From positions 1-38,668 of the forward strand of contig UQTM01000028.1 in NCBI GenBank assembly GCA_900544025.1: 38,668 nucleotides of DNA, given 5' to 3'. Numbering within the stretch: the first letter of the stretch is position 1; each line of letters starts with the position of its first letter. The stretch comes from an uncultured Odoribacter sp. GTDB lineage: Bacteria > Bacteroidota > Bacteroidia > Bacteroidales > Marinifilaceae. The position numbers and the translations under genes are program-made. The notes beneath the pieces were generated by a model. The model did not search any database. It was not told where the DNA came from and was given only the letters and a program-made list of their open reading frames with translations. Shown piece after piece: positions 1-7,962 of the stretch.

Positions 1-1858
1 GGTACAGGCTCCGCCCGTCCATATTCGAAATCCGGAACCCCGCCGCAAAAAAGGCTCCCCCCACAAGAATAATTCCCTGAATCACATCTCCCCAAACAAC
101 GGCTTCCACTCCGCCCATCGTACAATATACCACGGTAACGAGCCCCATAAGGATAATACAGATATAAATATCGATCCCCGTCACCGTCGTCAAGGCCAGC
201 GAGGGCAGATACAGCACGAGAGCCGTCCGGGCCACCATAAAAGAAATAAACAGGATACTCGCCATCAAACGCGTGGAATAATTGAAACGCCTTTGTAAAT
301 ATTCATAAGCACTGGTGACATTCAGACGGCGGAAAAAAGGCAGGTAATATTTAACCACCGGGAAAGATACCACCAATATCATGAGCAGCATAACATAATA
401 AGTCCAGTTCGTGGCAAACGCTTTTGCCGGAATGGCCATATAGGTAATTGCACTAAGCATGGTTGCATAGATACTGATCCCGGCAGCCCACCAGGGAATA
501 CGCCCGCCTCCTTTAAAAAAGTCGTCGCTACTGCCTGCCCGCTTCATAAAATAGTAACCCAAGAATAGCATTCCCAACAGGTAAACGCCGAGCACCGTCC
601 AGTTAATCCAGCCGAAATCGGTTTTCGTTCCCATTTCCAGCACATACACTCCGGTGGAACGGATTCCCGGCTTACTCTCGCCGTTTACGACGAGCCATTT
701 CCCGCGATAAGGCACAACTGCAGCCCCTGCCTTGGCTATTTCCCGGAAATTACTTTCGGTTACCCAGGTTCCGGTGATCGTATGATAGATCAAAAGCTGG
801 CCGTTAAAACGGTACCATTCCGGAGAATGATTCATATACTCGTCCTGTTCCTGGCGTAACAACGACACCAAAGTATCTTTCGCTTCCTGCAAAGCCTGTT
901 CGATCAGGAGCGGACGATCCAAAGCCCGTTGAAAGCGCTCACGGTTCACACCTCCTACAAACACCAGATGGTGGCTACCGGAAGCCACTCCTGCAGCTCC
1001 CACCAAAGCCATCGGCTCTTCCGTCCCATAAGGCAGGATAACGGATTCGGGATACCATTGATTATTTTTGGGATTATAGCTCCACCCATCGGCGGCAATT
1101 ACGCTTTCCTTACCTTCACGGGCAGGACAATAACCTCCCATCAGATAAAAACGGGTTTGTTCGGCACTGTTCTGCACCACTCCGGCAGGCTGCAACCGGG
1201 GCTCGCCGGGGAACGGGGGCAATTCGCGCCACCCTTTATCGCCCATTGTATAGACAAAGCCGCGATTGGCGGGGTTCCCATTTACATTTCCTCCTGCAAC
1301 ATATATATTTTTCCCGTCAGAAGCTCCTGCCATATTATCCATAGCAACCGGCAAAGAAGGTAAATTCTCCACCACGACTTCCGACTTTTGCTCATCCCAT
1401 TTCAATAAATAGACGGTTTTCAACTCTTCCGTTGCATTATTACCGCCCACACACACAATCCCTTCCGGAATTGTAACGCTCACCCCGTAAGCAACCGGCA
1501 CAGGAAGTTTTCCCGCTTTTTCCCATTTGCTTCCTTGGTCCAAAGGATGGCGCAAAATATAAATCCGATCGTAATATTTTTTTATTCCTCCCTCGGCTGC
1601 GGGTTTATCCGGAAAATTACATCCCCCTGCCACCACCAAAATATCGCCCAGCATTCCGGCAAAAGGAGCGGAAACCCCTTCGCCCGTTCCGTTGTGTTCC
1701 GAAACCACCAAATCAGGTAATTCTTTTACAGAAACAATGTTATGCCGGTTGTCGTTCCCGGAAGGTCCGGGAGATTTTGTATCGGCACTGAGCCGCCCCG
1801 GCAACAGGGAAAAGCATAGTCCGGCTATAAATAATACTAAGATTTTCAATATATTCAT
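1..1858 (-). CDS. NanM-like kelch mutarotase fused to SSS-family sodium:solute symporter (partial, 3' end off window)
   Basis: Read by translating the minus strand from the ATG at 1858: the frame stays open for 619 codons to the window edge. Residues 1-25 form a signal peptide. Residues about 40-400 contain six kelch-type blades, recognisable by GG doublets (VVAGGCNF, VCVGGNN, YVAGGNV, YLMGGYC, VFVGGVN, VVNGESK), as in the sialic acid mutarotase NanM and its cyclically permuted relatives. From about residue 415 the protein becomes an SSS transporter, with a first membrane segment (VLGVYLLGMLFLGYYF), a GGGRIPWWAAG motif and further hydrophobic helices. About 300 residues of a normal SSS domain should lie beyond the edge. 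The gene is 89 bp downstream of the sialate lyase gene, so the likely substrate is N-acetylneuraminate, with the periplasmic propeller supplying the transportable anomer. The substrate is inferred from context and has not been shown. Confidence 0.88.
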   Translation of the reverse strand, partial: MNILKILVLFIAGLCFSLLPGRLSADTKSPGPSGNDNRHNIVSVKELPDLVVSEHNGTGEGVSAPFAGMLGDILVVAGGCNFPDKPAAEGGIKKYYDRIYILRHPLDQGSKWEKAGKLPVPVAYGVSVTIPEGIVCVGGNNATEELKTVYLLKWDEQKSEVVVENLPSLPVAMDNMAGASDGKNIYVAGGNVNGNPANRGFVYTMGDKGWRELPPFPGEPRLQPAGVVQNSAEQTRFYLMGGYCPAREGKESVIAADGWSYNPKNNQWYPESVILPYGTEEPMALVGAAGVASGSHHLVFVGGVNRERFQRALDRPLLIEQALQEAKDTLVSLLRQEQDEYMNHSPEWYRFNGQLLIYHTITGTWVTESNFREIAKAGAAVVPYRGKWLVVNGESKPGIRSTGVYVLEMGTKTDFGWINWTVLGVYLLGMLFLGYYFMKRAGSSDDFFKGGGRIPWWAAGISIYATMLSAITYMAIPAKAFATNWTYYVMLLMILVVSFPVVKYYLPFFRRLNVTSAYEYLQRRFNYSTRLMASILFISFMVARTALVLYLPSLALTTVTGIDIYICIILMGLVTVVYCTMGGVEAVVWGDVIQGIILVGGAFFAAGFRISNMDGRSLY

Positions 1859-1920
1859 AAAATGATCGTGTAAGAGGCCGAAAATTAAGACAAGCACACA
1901 CCGGCCGTATTAAAATAGCA

Positions 1921-1944
1921 CAGAAGGGCATAAAAGCCCTTCTG
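1921..1944 (-). terminator. Hairpin after the lyase gene, before the symporter gene
   Basis: A perfect 9-bp inverted repeat (CAGAAGGGC / GCCCTTCTG) with a 6-nt loop begins 3 nt after the stop codon of the lyase gene. The transcript downstream is only moderately T-rich, so this may be a leaky terminator or an RNA-stabilising hairpin that lowers symporter expression relative to the lyase. Confidence 0.55.
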
Positions 1945-1947
1945 AAT

Positions 1948-2865
1948 TTAAAACTTATTGCATTTGCTAAAAAAATCGATAGCATCCAGCTCAGCCTTCA
2001 TGGCTGTTTCTTCGCTATCGGTCATATTCCGGAAAGGCGTGCGGTTTTTACCGAGATCTAACCCGATTAATTTCATAATCCGCTTTCCACCGACAATATT
2101 TCCCCGGTAATGACAAATCACATTGATTACGTCCTGGGCAAAATTTTGTAATTCGCGTGCTTTTTGCAGGTCTCCGGCTTTCCATGCATCGATGATTCCC
2201 ACCAGGCAACGCCCGTTATAATTGGTCGTTCCCCCGATACCGCCTTCGGCTCCGCCCATCGCCAGGCAAGGCAGGATCGTTTCGTCCTGACCGTGCAGCA
2301 TATCGAATTTTCCGTTCTTATATAAACGGCATTGATTGTATTCGTAAAGACTTTCGTAGGTATATTTAATTCCGGCAAAATTCGGGATTCTGCCATCCAC
2401 CGCCGCCAAAAATTCCGGCATAGGCAGATATGCATTGTTAAAAGCCGGAATATGATAATAATAAAAAGGAAGTTCGGGAGCTCCTATGGCGATTTCTTCA
2501 CAATATTTCACCAATTCCTCCACCCGGTTGATTTTCGGAAAAGGCGTAGCCATCGCTCCGATTCCCCAGGCTCCGATTTTCTGCGCATGAGCCGCCAGAT
2601 TCCGGCTACTCTTCACACAAGTGCTTCCCACATGCACAATTACTTTAAAATCCGCAGGAGCCGCTTCCATCCATTTTTCAGCGAGCTTCATCCGTTCTTC
2701 TTCGGTCAGCATATAGCCTTCACCCGACGAACCATTAATAAAAACTCCTTTTAAACCATTGTTTACCAACAAGCGGGCATAGTCTGCTATCGGCTCATAA
2801 TTCACCTCTCCATTATCATAGAACGGAGTAAAAGGTGCATCAATTAATCCTTTAATTCTTTCCAT
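1948..2865 (-). CDS. nanA: N-acetylneuraminate lyase (sialic acid aldolase)
   Basis: 305 residues, the normal length for the NanA/DapA class I aldolase family. It should cleave N-acetylneuraminate to N-acetylmannosamine and pyruvate in the cytoplasm. Visible family motifs are the carboxylate-binding loop GSSGE at residues 45-49, the catalytic tyrosine in YYYHIPA (Tyr137), and the Schiff-base lysine in GIKYTYES (Lys167). The HIPA context after Tyr137 resembles lyases more than dihydrodipicolinate synthases, though NanA and DapA are hard to separate by eye. The kelch-symporter fusion downstream and the ROK regulator upstream support the sialate assignment. No NanE epimerase or kinase is seen in the window, so the rest of the pathway must be beyond the left edge or elsewhere. 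Confidence 0.88.
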   Translation of the reverse strand: MERIKGLIDAPFTPFYDNGEVNYEPIADYARLLVNNGLKGVFINGSSGEGYMLTEEERMKLAEKWMEAAPADFKVIVHVGSTCVKSSRNLAAHAQKIGAWGIGAMATPFPKINRVEELVKYCEEIAIGAPELPFYYYHIPAFNNAYLPMPEFLAAVDGRIPNFAGIKYTYESLYEYNQCRLYKNGKFDMLHGQDETILPCLAMGGAEGGIGGTTNYNGRCLVGIIDAWKAGDLQKARELQNFAQDVINVICHYRGNIVGGKRIMKLIGLDLGKNRTPFRNMTDSEETAMKAELDAIDFFSKCNKF

Positions 2866-2908
2866 TTTACCTATTTATTTTACACTCCTCACCCAAAGTT
2901 TGGAGAAG

Positions 2909-2939
2909 CAAAGTAAATAGATAATTTTTATAAATCAAA
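2909..2939 (-). promoter_or_regulatory. Probable sigma-ABfr promoter for nanA
   Basis: On the minus strand there is TTTG (2936-2939), a 19-bp spacer, then TTACTTTG (2909-2916), one mismatch from the TAnnTTTG -7 box. The expected start point is near 2902, where an 11-bp palindrome CCAAAGTTTGG (2893-2903) lies, a plausible operator. A promoter here would let nanA and the symporter be transcribed separately from the regulator. Confidence 0.6.
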
Positions 2940-2989
2940 GTTATTTATTAAATAAAAAGACGTTAATTAAAATATTTAATAATATTGAA

Positions 2990-4219
2990 TCAAATTACGC
3001 CCAGAATCTTAGCTCTCACGAGCATAGCCACACCGATCACACTGGCCGTTTCACCCAATTTCGACATTTTAAATTTTGTATCCTTACTCACCAGGCTCAA
3101 AGAATATTTATTGATCGCCATTTTCAAAGGCAACATCAGATAATCACCTACAAGCGAGAGGCTTCCACCGACAACAACCAAATCAGGATTCAGCAAATTG
3201 ATCAAAACTCCCACTCCGCGTCCTAATTTTTCTGCGATATTTGCAATTAGTGTAATCGATAGCACATCATCGTTATTAGCAGCTTCGATAATGTCGTAAA
3301 GCAAAATATCCTCTCCCGATTTCCACTTTTCGGACAATACGGAAGTTTCTCCGGCAGCCAAATGTTCGATAAACATTTTTTCAAGAGCAATGCCCGAAGC
3401 TTCGGTTTCCAGACACCCTTTTTTTCCGCAATGACAAATAATTTCATTGTCGAGCAAGGGAATGTGCCCGAGCTCCCCTGCAAACCCGGTCTTACCATAA
3501 TAAAGCTTTCCATCGAACATCTCTCCCACACCGATACCCCGTCCTAAATTCAGGAACAATACGTTTTTCTCTTCTTTGACAACTCCGAAAATTTTCTCGG
3601 CATAAACCATAGCACGGCTATCGTTCTCGATATAAGACCTGATGCCTAAACGCTCTTCGAACAAATCGGTCAGCGGAGTTTCGTTGAAATTAAAATAAGT
3701 ATAACTGTAACCGTCGTTAGAATCGACACGTCCGGTAAGACTTATGCCCACACCGATAATCTTTTCTTTCCCCAAACTGCTTTCATCGATAAAATTATTG
3801 ATTTCCAGACATATTTGTTCAAAAGCGGCCATCGTGTTTTCCAATACAAAGGGAATCCCCTCTTTCTTTTCGATTATATTGCCCTGAAAATCCAGCAATG
3901 CAATATCGAGACGCCGCCTTCTGACATCCACCCCCAAAAAATAGAAAGCATCGGCAGCCAGCCCGAACACATTCGGCCTGCGGCCTCCCGACGTTTCGAT
4001 TTTTCCGTTATCCTCCAGATAACCGTCTTCTTTCAATTCTGTAACTAATTTGGTTACAGAGGGCACACTGACATTCAATTCCCTGGCGAGATCGGCAATG
4101 GTCACCTCTCCGAATTTCGCCATATAAATCAGTATATTTTTCTTTAAGATACTATTTTTATATTCAGTACCCGAAATTTTATCAGAACTAAACTTCAACA
4201 CATCACTAAAATCGATCAT
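2990..4219 (-). CDS. ROK-family transcriptional regulator, probably of the sialic acid genes
   Basis: 409 residues. An N-terminal winged helix-turn-helix (about residues 28-75, recognition region LARELNVSVPSVTKLV) is followed by a ROK sugar-binding domain. The ROK zinc signature is complete: His252 with Cys262, Cys264 and Cys269 (CHCGKKGC). The END motif at 198-200 keeps the aspartate that is catalytic in ROK kinases, but the phosphate loop reads LGRGIG rather than the usual GTG form, which fits a regulator that has lost kinase activity. It lies 124 bp upstream of nanA on the same strand. ROK regulators of amino-sugar genes (NagC type) are usually relieved by a pathway sugar; here N-acetylmannosamine or a phosphorylated derivative would be the natural guess. 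That ligand is inference. Confidence 0.88.
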   Translation of the reverse strand: MIDFSDVLKFSSDKISGTEYKNSILKKNILIYMAKFGEVTIADLARELNVSVPSVTKLVTELKEDGYLEDNGKIETSGGRRPNVFGLAADAFYFLGVDVRRRRLDIALLDFQGNIIEKKEGIPFVLENTMAAFEQICLEINNFIDESSLGKEKIIGVGISLTGRVDSNDGYSYTYFNFNETPLTDLFEERLGIRSYIENDSRAMVYAEKIFGVVKEEKNVLFLNLGRGIGVGEMFDGKLYYGKTGFAGELGHIPLLDNEIICHCGKKGCLETEASGIALEKMFIEHLAAGETSVLSEKWKSGEDILLYDIIEAANNDDVLSITLIANIAEKLGRGVGVLINLLNPDLVVVGGSLSLVGDYLMLPLKMAINKYSLSLVSKDTKFKMSKLGETASVIGVAMLVRAKILGVI

Positions 4220-4262
4220 CTTGTTTTCCTTATTTAATACTACTAACGAACTAAAGATGCCA

Positions 4263-4270
4263 CAAAAATA
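4263..4270 (-). promoter_or_regulatory. -7 box for the ROK regulator gene
   Basis: TATTTTTG on the minus strand matches TAnnTTTG exactly and lies about 45 nt before the start codon. No well-spaced TTTG is visible upstream, so activity may depend on another protein. Confidence 0.5.
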
Positions 4271-4293
4271 AATAAATTTAAAAACAAAAACAC

Positions 4294-4403
4294 CTCATAA
4301 TGAGAAAAAAAGAAAAAATCACGCACAAAATCATATACTTACAATAAACTTTCCGTATAAACTCTTGTCTTATGAGATGAGAACAGACAGAAACATTCTC
4401 ATC
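4294..4403. repeat. Recurring ATGAG/CTCAT half-sites between the ROK and DUF4890 genes
   Basis: The divergent intergenic region holds a palindrome CTCAT-A-ATGAG (4294-4304) and an 8-bp inverted repeat GATGAGAA (4376-4383) / TTCTCATC (4396-4403) with a 12-nt gap. The same pentamer therefore recurs at least four times in 110 bp, in both orientations. This is the arrangement expected of operators for a dimeric regulator, possibly the adjacent ROK protein. Function is inferred. Confidence 0.4.
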
Positions 4404-4432
4404 ATAGATACTATTAATTTAAAAAGGAAGAA

Positions 4433-4891
4433 ATGAAAAAAATTATCTTTTTAGCTACGACCTTATTCATGGTTTTAGCAGTTACCTCACAGGCTCAAGA
4501 ACGCCAGCAAAGAGAAAGAATGACACCGGAGCAACAAGCTACCCGTACGGTTGAACAGCTCAATAAAGAACTGACATTGACCGAAAAACAACAAACCGAC
4601 CTGAAAAAATGGTACACCGACTCTTACACACAGCGGGCGAAAAACATGGAAAAAAACCGGGATAACCGCGAAGCCATGCGTGAAACGATGAAGAAAGACC
4701 GGGAAACCACCGAAGCACAGCTGAAAAAAGTGCTGACGGAAGAGCAATTCAAAAAATATCAGGAAAACGAGAAGAAGCGCATGGAACAAAGACAGAATAG
4801 AGGACAACGCGGACCGGGCATGGGCCAAGGAGGACAACGCGGAGGAGGACAAGGCGGACAACGTGGAGGCGGCCAGGGAAGACCGTTCTAA
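4433..4891 (+). CDS. DUF4890 secreted protein, LTxxQ/Spy-like
   Basis: 152 residues. A signal peptide (about 1-21, ending VTSQA before QE) precedes a highly charged helical region. It contains two LTxxQ-type helices (LTLTEKQQTDLKKWY near 47-61 and LTEEQFKKYQ near 101-110), the pattern of Spy/CpxP-like periplasmic chaperones and of Bacteroidetes DUF4890 proteins. The last 30 residues are a low-complexity Gly-Gln-Arg tail (GQRGGGQGGQRGGGQG) encoded by near-identical DNA repeats. It diverges from the ROK gene and converges on the yhcH-like gene. A role in envelope stress is suggested by the family resemblance only; no link to sialic acid is visible. Confidence 0.82.
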   Translation: MKKIIFLATTLFMVLAVTSQAQERQQRERMTPEQQATRTVEQLNKELTLTEKQQTDLKKWYTDSYTQRAKNMEKNRDNREAMRETMKKDRETTEAQLKKVLTEEQFKKYQENEKKRMEQRQNRGQRGPGMGQGGQRGGGQGGQRGGGQGRPF

Positions 4892-4928
4892 AACATCCCT
4901 ATACCAATCGCAATACTTTATTAACACA

Positions 4929-4960
4929 TAAAAAGAGGCCGGGTTTCCGGCCTCTTTTTA
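4929..4960. terminator. Bidirectional intrinsic terminator
   Basis: A perfect 14-bp stem (TAAAAAGAGGCCGG with its complement) and a GTTT loop, flanked by A-tract and T-tract so that it works in both directions. It lies between the convergent DUF4890 and yhcH-like genes. Confidence 0.92.
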
Positions 4961-4976
4961 TGTTCGTATGGCTGCC

Positions 4977-5426
4977 TCAAGCTTTCACTTTCACCACCAC
5001 TTTTTTGATCGTTCCTTTCCCGATACAGGGAGCATGACCGTCTTCCGGAAAAAAGATTGCAAATTCGCCTTCCGACATCGTAAAATACAATTTCGCCGGA
5101 TCTGTGTAAAAAGTAATATCCTTTTCAGCATTATATCCCCCGTCCCTTTCATTTTTCAAAAGGTCGCGGGCCTGCCAGCCGAATGTCTCCTCGCCGATCA
5201 AAGGCAACTGGATATCGATATACTGGTTGTGCGATTCCAAAGCGGCGGCGTTTTTTTCTTTCCCCTGTACTTCGCTCACCGTGATCCACGAATTATCGCC
5301 GTCGATATCGATACGTCCCACCGGAGCATTTTTCAAATCGTGCGACTTTATATAATCGAATACCTTTTTGAAATGAGGATTCAGCACCTCGATCTTCTCA
5401 CTGTTGTTTAATGAATCAATAATCAT
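4977..5426 (-). CDS. nanQ: YhcH/YjgK/YiaL family protein, probable sialic acid anomerase (NanQ-like)
   Basis: 149 residues, the usual length for this single-domain cupin-like family (DUF386). Visible conserved pieces are ESHNQYIDIQLPLIGEE (about residues 64-80), which carries the metal-ligand His/Glu positions, and the C-terminal FFPEDGHAPCIG (about 125-136) with the conserved GHAP. In E. coli the family member YhcH is NanQ, a cytoplasmic anomerase opening cyclic N-acetylneuraminate for the lyase, encoded in the nan operon. Here it sits near nanA and the ROK regulator but has its own promoter and is separated by the DUF4890 gene. Other family members act on different sugars, so the sialate role rests on proximity. 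Confidence 0.78.
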   Translation of the reverse strand: MIIDSLNNSEKIEVLNPHFKKVFDYIKSHDLKNAPVGRIDIDGDNSWITVSEVQGKEKNAAALESHNQYIDIQLPLIGEETFGWQARDLLKNERDGGYNAEKDITFYTDPAKLYFTMSEGEFAIFFPEDGHAPCIGKGTIKKVVVKVKA

Positions 5427-5456
5427 CTCTTATCATTTTTAATCGTTATTAAGCAA

Positions 5457-5486
5457 CAAATATATAAAATAAGGACAAATACCAAA
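5457..5486 (-). promoter_or_regulatory. Promoter for the yhcH/nanQ-like gene
   Basis: On the minus strand: TTTG (5483-5486), an 18-bp spacer, then TATATTTG (5457-5464), a full TAnnTTTG match. The predicted start is about 24 nt before the start codon. Confidence 0.7.
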
Positions 5487-5525
5487 TGTCGAAATCATAC
5501 TTTTCCCTTTTTCGGTGAAAAACAC

Positions 5526-5533
5526 TATCTTTG
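5526..5533 (+). promoter_or_regulatory. -7 box for era
   Basis: TATCTTTG matches TAnnTTTG exactly, 22 nt before the era ATG. The upstream element is weak (TTTT around 5500-5503, 22-bp spacing). Confidence 0.6.
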
Positions 5534-5555
5534 CAGCGCAAAAACAAAATAAAAG

Positions 5556-6440
5556 ATGAATCATAAAGCAGGATTTGTAAATATTGTAGGAAATCCGAAC
5601 GTAGGGAAATCCACCCTCATGAACCGTTTGGTGGGCGAAAAAATTTCGATCATCACATCGAAATCCCAAACCACCCGGCACCGGATCAAAGGAATTGTCA
5701 ATACGGACGAATACCAGATTGTGTTCTCGGATACTCCCGGCGTGGTGAAACCCAGCTATAAAATGCAGGAATACATGCTCGAATTTTCCAAATCGGCTTT
5801 AATCGATGCGGACATCATTCTGTATGTAACGGATGTGGTGGAGAGTGTCGAAAAAAACATCGACTTTATCGAGAAAGTCAATCGGTCGGAAGCCCCGGTT
5901 TTACTGGTCATCAACAAAATCGACCTGACGACCCAGGATAAATTGGAAGCCCTGTACGAAAAATGGAAATCCCTGATTCCCAGAGCCGATATTTTTCCCA
6001 TTTCGGCAACCGAAAATTTCAATGTGGACAATTTATACAAACGTATCATTGAATTGTTACCGGAAGGCGAGCCTTATTTTCCGAAAGACGATCTGACCGA
6101 TCTGCCCGCCCGTTTTTTTGTGAACGAGATCATCCGGGAAAAGATTCTCCAGCACTACGATAAAGAAATTCCGTATTCCGTAGAAGTGGAGGTGGAAGAA
6201 TTCAAGGAAGACGACAAACGAATCCATATCATGGCTGTAATCCATGTAGATCGTCCTTCCCAGAAAGGCATCATCATCGGGCACCAGGGAGAAGCACTGA
6301 AAAAAGTAGGTACGGAAGCCCGTCTGGATATAGAAGCTTTTTTCGGGAAAAAAGTATTCCTCAACCTTTATGTCAAGGTGCTGAAAGACTGGAGGAACAA
6401 AGAGAACGATTTAAAAAATTTTGGATATACCAATTCATAA
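5556..6440 (+). CDS. era: GTPase Era, 16S rRNA maturation and 30S assembly
   Basis: 294 residues, typical of Era. The GTPase domain shows G1 GNPNVGKST (12-20), G3 DTPG (59-62), G4 NKID (120-123) and a G5-like SAT near residue 151. The C-terminal third is a KH domain (about 200-285) containing GHQGEALKKVG. Era binds the 3' end of 16S rRNA through the KH domain and acts as a checkpoint in small-subunit assembly. It is followed after 85 bp by der on the same strand, making a tight ribosome-assembly pair. The ATG is placed correctly, one Met before the conserved beta strand. Confidence 0.97.
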   Translation: MNHKAGFVNIVGNPNVGKSTLMNRLVGEKISIITSKSQTTRHRIKGIVNTDEYQIVFSDTPGVVKPSYKMQEYMLEFSKSALIDADIILYVTDVVESVEKNIDFIEKVNRSEAPVLLVINKIDLTTQDKLEALYEKWKSLIPRADIFPISATENFNVDNLYKRIIELLPEGEPYFPKDDLTDLPARFFVNEIIREKILQHYDKEIPYSVEVEVEEFKEDDKRIHIMAVIHVDRPSQKGIIIGHQGEALKKVGTEARLDIEAFFGKKVFLNLYVKVLKDWRNKENDLKNFGYTNS

Positions 6441-6525
6441 AGCTAAGAGCACAAGGCACTGAACAAGCCCGAATCACTGGCATTTTCAGCAAGTCTTTAG
6501 CCGATAGCCCTTACTTTAATATATT

Positions 6526-7833
6526 ATGAGTAACATTGTAGCGATAGTAGGAAGGCCTAATGTTGGCAAATCAACACTTTTCAACCGACTGATCGGAACC
6601 CGAAAAGCGATTGTGAATGAGGAAAGCGGAGTGACGAGAGACCGGAACTACGGCAAATCATTGTGGAACGGGAAAGAATTTTCCGTTATCGACACCGGAG
6701 GATACGTTTCCAAGAGTGACGATATCTTTGAAGAAGAAATCAACAAACAGGTGTTATTGGCTTTGGACGAAGCCGATGTCATCCTTTTTATGGTAGATAC
6801 GGAGATCGGAATAACCGATCTCGACCAGAATTTCGCCCGTTTATTGCGAAATATCGAAAAACCGATCTATTTAGTGGCAAACAAAGTAGATACCAACGAA
6901 CGGATTTACGATGCACAGGAATTTTACCGATTGGGGATAAAAGGCGAACTGTTTTGCATATCGTCGGCCAATGGTGCGGGTACGGGCGAACTGCTCGACC
7001 AGATAGTCACCAATTTCAAGGACGATGTAGTGGAAAGTACCGATCATCTGCCCCGGATCACCATCGTAGGACGTCCTAATGTGGGAAAATCTTCCACGAT
7101 CAACGCGCTGATCGGCGAAGAGCGGAACATCGTTACCGATGTTGCCGGAACCACCCGCGATTCGCTCTACACCCGGTATAACCGTTTCGGATACGATTTC
7201 CTGCTGATAGATACCGCCGGGTTACGTAAAAAAGCAAAAGTAAGCGAAGATGTGGAATTCTATTCCGTGATGCGTTCCGTACGCGCCATAGAGGAATCGG
7301 ATGTCTGCATGCTGCTGATCGATGCCACCAGAGGCATGGAAGCCCAGGATCTGAACATTTTCCACCTGATCGAAAGAAACCGAAAAGGGATTGTGATTCT
7401 GGTGAATAAATGGGACCTGATCGAAAAAGACGGGAAAACCACAATCGCCTACGAAAAAGAATTGCGGGAAAAAATCGCACCTTTCAGGGATGTAGATATT
7501 ATTTTCACTTCGGCACTGACCAAACAACGCTTATTAAAAGCTCTTGAAGCAACGATCAAGGTATATGAAAACCGTACCCAGAAACTGAAAACTTCGGAAC
7601 TGAACCGGATTATGCTCGAAGCGATCGAAAATTATCCGCCCCCCAGCGTCAAAGGGAAATACGTAAAAATCAAATACATAACCCAATTGCCGACACATGC
7701 CCCCTCGTTTGCTTTTTATTGCAATCTGCCGCAGTATGTGAAAGACCCTTACAAGCGTTTTCTTGAGAACAAAATCAGGGAAAATTGGAATTTTACAGGG
7801 GTTCCGATACAAATATTCATGAGAAAAAAATAA
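6526..7833 (+). CDS. der: GTPase Der (EngA), 50S assembly
   Basis: 435 residues with the tandem GTPase architecture unique to Der. Domain 1 has GRPNVGKST (9-17), DTGG (56-59) and NKVD (119-122). Domain 2 has GRPNVGKSS (182-190), DTAG (229-232) and NKWD (294-297). The C-terminal KH-like domain (about 350-435) ends in the family's typical GVPIQIFMRKK. Der is needed for late assembly of the large ribosomal subunit. A strong hairpin terminator follows directly, so era-der form a unit separate from the rnf operon. Confidence 0.97.
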   Translation: MSNIVAIVGRPNVGKSTLFNRLIGTRKAIVNEESGVTRDRNYGKSLWNGKEFSVIDTGGYVSKSDDIFEEEINKQVLLALDEADVILFMVDTEIGITDLDQNFARLLRNIEKPIYLVANKVDTNERIYDAQEFYRLGIKGELFCISSANGAGTGELLDQIVTNFKDDVVESTDHLPRITIVGRPNVGKSSTINALIGEERNIVTDVAGTTRDSLYTRYNRFGYDFLLIDTAGLRKKAKVSEDVEFYSVMRSVRAIEESDVCMLLIDATRGMEAQDLNIFHLIERNRKGIVILVNKWDLIEKDGKTTIAYEKELREKIAPFRDVDIIFTSALTKQRLLKALEATIKVYENRTQKLKTSELNRIMLEAIENYPPPSVKGKYVKIKYITQLPTHAPSFAFYCNLPQYVKDPYKRFLENKIRENWNFTGVPIQIFMRKK

Positions 7834-7839
7834 ATCAGA

Positions 7840-7873
7840 ACAGGACGACTTAAAAATCGTCCTGTCTTTCTTG
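7840..7873 (+). terminator. Terminator after der
   Basis: A 9-bp perfect stem (ACAGGACGA / TCGTCCTGT, 7840-7848 and 7857-7865) with an 8-nt loop, followed by a T-rich run, beginning 7 nt after the der stop codon. Confidence 0.85.
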
Positions 7874-7908
7874 CCGGGAAAAAGGCAGGGTACTTTTAAC
7901 CGATTTAA

Positions 7909-7941
7909 CTTGCAGTTTTAACCTTTTTAATATTACCTTTG
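7909..7941 (+). promoter_or_regulatory. Promoter of the rseC-rnf operon
   Basis: CTTG (7909-7912), a 21-bp spacer, then TACCTTTG (7934-7941), an exact -7 box. The predicted start, near 7948, is only about 15 nt before the ATG at 7963. This rules out the in-frame TTG at 7939, which lies inside the -7 box itself. Confidence 0.7.
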
Positions 7942-7962
7942 CGCATATTTTCAAACACGGGT

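Noticed and set aside
929..1363. Plus-strand ORF of 144 codons
   Set aside because: It lies antisense to the continuous kelch-symporter frame and its protein has no family features.
7939..7962. TTG start eight codons before rseC
   Set aside because: The codon is part of the TACCTTTG promoter box, upstream of the predicted transcription start.
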